DNA from: Tillus elongatus
Lineage: Eukaryota > Arthropoda > Insecta > Coleoptera > Cleridae
Length of the DNA: 64,000 nucleotides
Assembly: GCA_964006375.1 (NCBI GenBank)
Contig: OZ023266.1
Span: 159,281,292-159,345,291, forward strand
Reading direction: 5' to 3'
Shown here piece by piece: positions 55,543 through 64,000 of this stretch (positions are counted from its first letter, which is position 1; every line of letters begins with the position of its first letter). The position numbers and the translations under genes are program-made. The notes beneath the pieces are model-generated. The model worked only from the letters and a program-made list of their open reading frames with translations, was not told where the DNA came from and searched no databases.

Positions 55543-56090
55543 GTCTCGACGCAGCAAGTGCGTTATGGTAGTGAATTTGCATAAAAATGTTTTTAATAGC
55601 AAATATGTGTTTTTTTTTAAAGAAGGCATCAAATTTGGTTACCAGTATAATCCATATAGTAAAAACAATCTGCCATGTTTCATCAAAATAACTTTATTGC
55701 TATATACAAGAAATCTCCGAAAGTAAACTTAAAGTGTTCCCGAAAAAACTCGTTTCTTGGTTGACCTTATAGGTTAATAGCAAATTGAGCTATTGAAATA
55801 TGAAGCATATGATCCAAATTCGCTACCATAACACAGTTGCTGCGTACAAAATTTCTTTTCTTACAAACATGCATTATACTTCGATGGAAAATGCAAAAAT
55901 GCAATAACATAAGGCGTGTTTGACTAAAAAAAAGAACATTTGTTTCACCAACGACTCATGAGCCACCCTGTGATTGTAGAAATATTTTTTAAGATGTAGC
56001 TCAAGACACCCCATAATTAACGTCTATAATTTTTTTTCGTATCTTTTGTATAATATCGGATATATTGAGCTTTATTAATTTTTTACGAAA
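55543..56090. repeat. Interspersed repeat with inverted termini, copy 2
   Basis: Matches 118-665 along its length. Inverted termini 55545-55592 and about 55805-55855 carry the conserved motif (GACGCAGCAAGTGCGTTATG). Confidence 0.75.
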
Positions 56091-57430
<1,340 letters not shown>

Positions 57431-57994
57431 AAGGTAGTTCAGTGCTATTTCTGAAGCATAACACTTAAACATAATAGACTTCAAAAGGATTTCTCCAAAT
57501 ACGTCTGTGTCCTTTTATATTGAGTATCGAAATCTCGCAATTTTCACTAAGAACTACTTGCCCGGCATCTGTCCGTTGAATTTCGTTTTGTTCAGATAAA
57601 ATAAATAACCTACAAGAAATGAATGACGCGACCAGTCCAAGAGATGTTTGTTTTTCGGGACAACAAATCTTCCAATTTAGATTTCACTTCTAGATCAGGA
57701 GCGATGCTCAAACAATAAGCACATTTTATCCACAGAATACAGAATTCTATCAATACAGGGCTGTACACGACGGTAAACCCTGTGCCAATGTTTTTTATCT
57801 ACGATTCCTACATAATTGGAAAGCTTTTCAATATTTTGTTGCCGTGTGACCAACGACATTTTTTTATCTGATTCTCCGCAGGGTTCTCAAAAAGGTCAGT
57901 TTGAATAAATTAATTGTCAACATGTTTGTATCAAGTATCATATGACCAGGCCACTGGCAGATTTTATCTCTTTATTCAACAAATTATACTACTA
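57431..57994. other. No recognised gene or element
   Basis: AT-rich spacer. Confidence 0.5.
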
Positions 57995-59110
57995 TACAGT
58001 GTGTCCCAAACTGGATGGGAATGTATTGCTATCTCCGTTATTATTAGAGATAGGGAGACGGTTAAATTAGTAATGTTTTGTATAATTTCATGCTCTTTCC
58101 AAATATGAATTGTCGATTTCTTTTTTCTTCAATATCTAAGTAGCGGTTGATCTGACATGTCTAAGACTTGCACATTATTAAGACACTTTTTACAGAGTAA
58201 TCTCTTTGTGCTATTCTCAATTTTGGATTGACTTTTGTTTTTGAGCTACAGGTATCAACGTTTGTTTTTATTATGGCAGCCATATTGGATTTTCTCTTCA
58301 TGTGATAGCTTGTGAAAATAGCTTTCTAATGCTGACAACATGCTTGAGAAATCTTGTAATTGCACTGACAATTTTGAGAAAAACCGTTTTGAGGATAGTA
58401 AGCTATGAAATCCAATACCAGAAAACAAATGACAAAAAAAGTGTTCAAAAAGCAGTAGGCCATGGAATCTAACAATAGACTTTTACTTTTAACATAATTT
58501 TCCGTAATGATTCACGATAAAAACATATTGTAATTTAATTTACAATACTTAATTAGGCAATAATGCTAGGTAATATTCTGTGAAGCAGTTTAATAACGAA
58601 ACCCGGCAATAACAAATAGAAACCTAAACTCCAAAAAACAACACGATTTGAAACCGAACTCAACAAATAATAAAATAGAAACTTAAAAATGCACTAAATA
58701 GAAAATTGTTCAATATGGCCACCGTTTTGTTCACCTTTATAGACCTTTTTAAACATGCCTGCAAACTCCGGTGAGAGTGTTTTGGTTAATATGATCTATA
58801 GCTTCCGTGATTCTGTTTCGTAATTCATTGATATTTTGTGGTGGATCGAATTTAAACACATTATTCTTCAGAGTACCCCAAAAATAAAAATCCATGGGTG
58901 TTATCTCAGGACTTCGTGCACACCAATGAACCGGCCCATTGTTACAAATGACACGATTATTAAAATTTTGGTACAAAAATTCTTTGACGATCCCAGCAAT
59001 GTGAGCTGGACAACCGTCTTGTTGGTACCAAATTTCGTCTAAATTATCATGAACTCTTCTAATTCTTGGTAAGATATCATTTCTCAATAGATTAAGATAC
59101 CTTTACCCAG
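57995..59110 (-). mobile_element. Mariner-like transposon fragment
   Basis: The left boundary shows a terminal sequence of the type common in this superfamily (ACAGTGTGTCCCAAACTGGA). An antisense transposase C-terminal half lies at 58749-59087. The other end is missing near 59110. Confidence 0.65.
58735..59110 (-). pseudogene. Mariner-like transposase, C-terminal half
   Basis: Antisense frame 58749-59087 with WYQQDGCPAHIAGIVKEFL (second catalytic Asp), NGPVHWCARSPEITPMDFYF (Glu stands where the motif usually has Asp after Pro; an Asp follows in MDF) and LKNNVFKFDPPQNINELRNR. The N-terminal HTH and first catalytic block are absent, so it is a truncated relic. Distinct from the four other transposases in the window. 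Confidence 0.82.
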
Positions 59111-59455
59111 TTAAATTATTTTTAATTGTATTAAACCTTAAACTACAACACAAGTGAATGTGTAATTGGCGCCTTTCCAAGATTTTACAAGTGTGCATTA
59201 TAAACAAACTATTTATTCACAAAACATGCAAACTATTAGCTACAGAGTATTCACAAGTGAGTATTATGTCCATATATTAACTATGTTTTTCACCCCTGAA
59301 GTTAACAAGCTGTTAGAAATATAAAGAGAGGTTTAGCACCGTCTCAGAACCAGAAGATAATTGGGCACCAGGGTCTCAGGGCACCTCAGGGGTAGAAACC
59401 AATCCGATAATGTCAAGTCATTTTTTGGTTGCCATTTAAGAGAGGGTGGTCACTG
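59111..59455. other. No recognised gene or element
   Basis: AT-rich spacer before the hammerhead locus. Confidence 0.5.
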
Positions 59456-59581
59456 CACGAAACACGTGCCGCCATCTTGTTGCGGAACCAAGCAGTATGT
59501 TGTCACGGCATTGTCTTCTATCTCACTTGGTTTTAGATAGCCGTATTACTTTATAGGTGTATTTTCGCTGCAATTAATATG

Positions 59582-59622
59582 CCGTACTGATGAGCTCTAA
59601 TTAGAGCGAAACTGGTCTACGG
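59582..59622 (+). ncRNA. Hammerhead ribozyme, family 1, canonical core
   Basis: CCGTA (59582-59586) pairs with TACGG (59618-59622). Core CTGATGA (59587-59593), stem II GCTCTAATTAGAGC (59594-59607), GAAAC (59608-59612), two-base loop TG, cleavage triplet GTC (59615-59617). Every conserved base is present. Outside an internal loop, 59555-59575 pairs with 59627-59647 over about 21 bp, using several G-U pairs, to form an extended helix I. This is the best ribozyme candidate in the window. Confidence 0.88.
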
Positions 59623-59906
59623 TTCCAATTGTGGTGAGAATGCATCTAGCCTTACATACTTTGTCCCTATATTGGGGTAGAAATGTATCAGAACAGACAA
59701 TGTACTAAATTGTTAGTTGGTTGTATACGGTCTCTATTTTTTTTAACATTCTGTGTTATTTGGACCTGCCGTGACAACATACTACTTGATTCCGCAACGA
59801 GGTGGCGGTACGTGCTTCGTGTCTTACATCTCACTTAGTTTTGGAAGACTGGCACCATAGCCGTATTAATTTATAGGTGTATTTTCGCTGCAATTAGTAT
59901 TCCATG

Positions 59907-59947
59907 CCGTACTGACGAGCTCTAATTAAAGCCAAACCGGTCCACGG
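59907..59947 (+). ncRNA. Hammerhead ribozyme, family 1, mutated core
   Basis: Same layout one unit downstream: CCGTA, CTGACGA, damaged stem II GCTCTAATTAAAGC, CAAAC instead of GAAAC, GTC and CACGG. Loss of the catalytic G and a weakened stem I make it probably inactive. Confidence 0.75.
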
Positions 59948-60054
59948 TTCTGATTGTGATGAGAATGCATCTAGCCTTTCCTACTTTTTACTAAAAAAAA
60001 TTGTGGGTTGCAACTGCTACTCGAAACTGATTGAATGAAGTTTTGAAGTTTTTA

Positions 60055-60194
60055 CACTGAAGGATGTCATTTGTAATGAATTTTTATTTTTTTTAAAATC
60101 ACTAATAGAGAAGTATCGTTGGTAAGATTTTGCAAACATTTTACAAATGAGTGCGAACTAGGACCCCTTGAACACATATCAGGGGTCAGTTTCA

Positions 60195-60262
<68 letters not shown>
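60055..60262. repeat. Outer module and (TA)n array
   Basis: The outer module (AATCACTAATAGAGAAGTAT, CATATCAGGGGTCAGTTTCA) is followed by TA dinucleotides 60199-60262. Confidence 0.85.
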
Positions 60263-60265
<3 letters not shown>

Positions 60266-60342
60266 CTATAACAGGATTTATAACACGGCATTTCTGTACT
60301 ATACAAGGAAAAAGGGTTAAGTGAAAAACCGCAAGGAGACAA

Positions 60343-60385
60343 CCGCATACACGTGTTTCAAGCTTATTGGCCATCATCAGTACGG
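60343..60385 (-). ncRNA. Hammerhead ribozyme, family 2, inverted unit
   Basis: On the minus strand: CCGTA, CTGATGA, stem II region TGGCCAATAAGCTT (shortened pairing), GAAAC, loop ACGT, triplet GTA, TGCGG. The core is complete; stem II is the weakest of the family. Confidence 0.75.
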
Positions 60386-60586
60386 TATAGCCAGGTGAAG
60401 AGGGGAACACTCTGGATGAAGATGCAAAAATACACGGAGTCACAACAGGCAACCAGTGCACATTTGCAGCAACATTTGGAAGACCCTCAATCCGAGGGAA
60501 ACAACCAAAATAGCCACGGAGGCAAAGAAATCACCTGCGTGAACATCTGAAGCCCAGGAAGTTATACTAACTATAACCTGGATATA

Positions 60587-60629
60587 CGGTACTGATGATG
60601 GCTAATAAGCTTGAAACACGTGTATGCGG
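60587..60629 (+). ncRNA. Hammerhead ribozyme, family 2, first direct unit
   Basis: Core CTGATGA (60592-60598), stem II GGCT/AGCT around AATA, GAAAC, loop ACGT, triplet GTA (60622-60624). Stem I reads CGGTA against TGCGG and has one G-G mismatch, so activity may be reduced. Confidence 0.75.
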
Positions 60630-60891
60630 TTGTCTCCTTGCGGCTTTGCCCTTAACCCTTTTTCCTTGTATAGTACAGAAATGCCGTGTTATAAATCCTG
60701 TTACAGTTAGTATAACTTCCTGGGCTTCGGATGTTCACGCAGGTGATTTCTTTGCCTCCGTGGCTATTTTAGTTGTTTCCCTCGGATTGAGGGTCTTCCA
60801 AATGTTGTTGCAAATGTGCACTGGTTGCCTGTTGTGACTCCGTGTATTTTTGCATCTTCATCCAGAGTGTTCCCATCTTCACCTGGCTACA

Positions 60892-60934
60892 CCGTACTGA
60901 TGATGGCTAATGAGCTTGAAACACGTGTATGCGG
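60892..60934 (+). ncRNA. Hammerhead ribozyme, family 2, second direct unit
   Basis: ACCGTA pairs with TGCGGT over six bases (one G-U). Core CTGATGA (60897-60903), stem II GGCT/AGCT with AATG loop, GAAAC, loop ACGT, triplet GTA (60927-60929). The predicted cleavage site lies exactly 305 nt after that of the previous unit. Confidence 0.82.
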
Positions 60935-60969
60935 TTGTCTCCTTGCGGCTTTGCCCTTAACCCTTTTTA

Positions 60970-61560
<591 letters not shown>

Positions 61561-62000
61561 TACGTGCTTCAGCAGTCTCTATTGATATGGGCATTAACTA
61601 AAATACTGAATTTATTCCATTTCGCCGTTCCAAATCTTAGGTATATATTTTAAAGTTTAAAGTTGCTCAGTGCTGCAACACGAAATAACTGATCATTATT
61701 TATATAATACTGTGACTTGCAGTATTCTCCAACAAAGTTTTCTTTCTGAATTCATTCATAATGTACGACATTATAATGGATGTCGTTTTAAATATTCCGC
61801 AACGTTGCATCAGAATATTAAAATTTTCATGTATGTCCCCAATATTGCATTAGTTGAAAGTTGTTTTTGAAAACCACTTAGCTATTCTTTAGCAACTACA
61901 GTTTTCCGTTTAAAACTTTAAAATTTCTTTGGTTTTCGCCTAAGCTAAACTTTATGCTGTCTGGTCTATTTATTTAATACTGTTTGCATGCTTAGATACA
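61561..62000. other. No recognised gene or element
   Basis: AT-rich spacer. Confidence 0.5.
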
Positions 62001-63097
<1,097 letters not shown>

Positions 63098-63328
63098 ATA
63101 CAGGGTGTTTCCTCTAAAGCGCACATTAGAAGTTTTTCAACTTCTGAAAATGTCACAGATTTGAAAATTTGTATACAGGGGTTATCGGTTAATTCTTATT
63201 CAATCAAAATACTTTCGAGATGGCGTCACTTTTGGTTCTACTTGAAGTGGGTATCAAGTTCGTTATTTGGAATTGAAACCCATATTTTGTTTTGTTTATG
63301 TTTTCAGATTCGTAGAGTGTTTTTGAAA
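63098..63328. repeat. End fragment of a transposon related to the one at 2190
   Basis: This starts with ACAGGGTGTTTCC. Further in it has GAGATGGCGTCACTTTTGGT, parallel to the subterminal part of the element at 2190 (GATGGCGGCACTTCCGGTT). It continues to about 63500, interrupted by the 138 bp insertion below. Confidence 0.6.
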
Positions 63329-63340
63329 GGAATCTCATCA
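63329..63340. repeat. Target-site duplication, left (hammerhead family 3)
   Basis: GGAATCTCATCA, repeated exactly at 63479-63490. Confidence 0.85.
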
Positions 63341-63478
63341 TGATAAGTACACTTGGAGAACCCAAATCACCACAACACATTTTAAAAGACCTGTTTTCAC
63401 TAACCAAGTTAGCGTGATCAGAGGATGAAACATTCTAAGAATGTACAGTGCTCATCACAGGTTCCAATCTTCCCTCAG
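63341..63478 (-). mobile_element. 138 bp hammerhead family 3 insertion
   Basis: Exact 12-bp flanking duplications define a 138 bp insertion. AAGTACACTTGGAGAACCC and CACCACAACACAT match the family 3 fold-back at 41.6 kb. On the minus strand it holds a degenerate hammerhead: CTGATCA (position 8 changed), stem II GCTAAC/GTTAGT, and AAAACAGGTC. It is probably inactive as a ribozyme, but it shows that the family moves as a small discrete element. Confidence 0.78.
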
Positions 63479-63490
63479 GGAATCTCATCA
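63479..63490. repeat. Target-site duplication, right (hammerhead family 3)
   Basis: GGAATCTCATCA, matching 63329-63340. Confidence 0.85.
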
Positions 63491-63727
63491 GCTTTGCCTA
63501 TACCTAAGTTTAGCAATTTTCTAAATATTGATACTTTTTTGAAAATATTCGAGTTTGCATATTCCTCTTCAAAAATCGATAACGTCATCGTTTTTTAATA
63601 TTTTAAAATGCAATTTGGGAATTTCAAAGAGGAAGCTTGGATATTTCTTCTGGTATAATTAGAACTTCACAAAAATATATCTAACCTACAAAGGTTTCAA
63701 CATACGTTTAGGAAACTTCAAATACTC

Positions 63728-64000
63728 TTAACCTTCCAGTCGGGGCGCCGGGTCTGTTAGACCCATCTATTCGAAAATTGTTCGGCAAATCGAGTAATTT
63801 CCGATTGACGCGTTACAGTTCCAAATACCTTCTCGACTCGGGCGTTAGTATATTTGCAGCAAGTGGTAAAACTGCAGTAAATCTAATTTGGTTTTTGTTA
63901 CGCGAAAAATCTATGAGACCCGGCGCACCGGTTTATGTTACAATTTATTTTCAGAGTTCGTTTTAATTTTTAGGTAGGTTTTAGTTTTTTAGTGAAAAAA
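63728..64000 (+). mobile_element. Possible piggyBac-like terminus, runs off the window
   Basis: TTAA (about 63728) is followed by CCTTCCAGTCGGGGCGCCGG and a small palindrome GGGTCTGTTAGACCC, resembling the start of TTAA-specific elements. An inverted match CCGGCGCACCGG-like block lies near 63920. The element is incomplete here, and the short frame at 63778-63966 has no recognised family. Confidence 0.35.

Larger units (their letters stand above)
59456..59980 (+). repeat. Hammerhead repeat family 1, locus II (inverted piece plus tandem units)
   Basis: 59456-59508 is an inverted copy of 59769-59822. Two direct units follow with a 320 bp period (TTATAGGTGTATTTTCGCTG at 59551 and 59871); the second is truncated near 59980. 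Each direct unit has a hammerhead motif. The overall plan (inverted partial unit, then direct units) matches locus I. Confidence 0.9.

Noticed and set aside
63450..63492. Minus-strand CTGATGA followed by TTCCC/GGGAA hairpin near 63485
   Set aside because: The hairpin resembles stem II, but the GAAAC box is missing (GATTGGAAC instead), and the CTGATGA straddles the target-site duplication.

Overview
This 64 kb window looks like nuclear DNA of an arthropod, probably an insect. The basis is the repeat fauna: R1-clade, RNase H-bearing and CR1/Jockey-type LINEs, Tc1/mariner-like and piggyBac-like transposons, a Penelope-like fragment, a tRNA-derived SINE and many long (TA)n arrays. I found no convincing host gene, tRNA or rRNA gene. 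Nearly everything recognisable is a transposable element or its debris, so this is a deeply nested repeat landscape. The species cannot be named from the sequence.

Layout. 0-7 kb: a short inverted-repeat repeat family, a LINE tail, then two decayed Tc1/mariner-superfamily transposons in (TA)n DNA. One (2190-5073) has about 930 bp inverted arms. 8.2-9.5 kb: hammerhead-ribozyme repeat units flanking a CR1-type LINE fragment. 9.8-10.2 kb: a SINE. 11.3-20.5 kb: two antisense RNase H LINE relics. The first carries a 118 bp tandem array into which a complete R1-clade LINE (13414-18877) has inserted, with both ORFs open and a 13-bp target-site duplication. 21-25.8 kb: two more decayed mariner-like transposases, one with a fresh 440 bp tandem duplication. 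27.2-31 kb: a second hammerhead family and a large non-autonomous element with long inverted arms and internal 275 bp repeats. 32.4-34.7 kb and 42.5-43.8 kb: antisense CR1-type LINE copies. 36.5-39.6 kb: a piggyBac-like transposase pseudogene split by an RNase H LINE with an 11-bp target-site duplication. 41.6 kb: a third hammerhead family arranged as a fold-back. 44.3-50.3 kb: a deleted RNase H LINE into which a second, nearly identical but 5'-truncated R1 copy inserted, followed by a 187 bp (CTA)n tract. 52-54.3 kb: a SINE with target-site duplication, a fold-back element carrying a SINE piece, and a Penelope-type GIY-YIG endonuclease fragment. 55-63 kb: more long-arm/(TA)n repeats, a mariner-like fragment, and further copies of all three hammerhead families. 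63.7 kb to the end: a possible piggyBac-like terminus.

The most interesting system is a set of ten hammerhead ribozyme motifs in three unrelated repeat families, plus one degenerate relative. All are of the minimal type with a very short, self-complementary helix III, as known from Penelope-like elements and retrozymes. Two loci hold tandem ribozyme units (periods of about 305 and 320 nt) next to an inverted partial unit, so they could in principle release unit-length RNAs. The only genes that look intact are the four ORFs of the two R1 copies. The two copies differ at a handful of residues, which suggests recent and perhaps continuing mobility.
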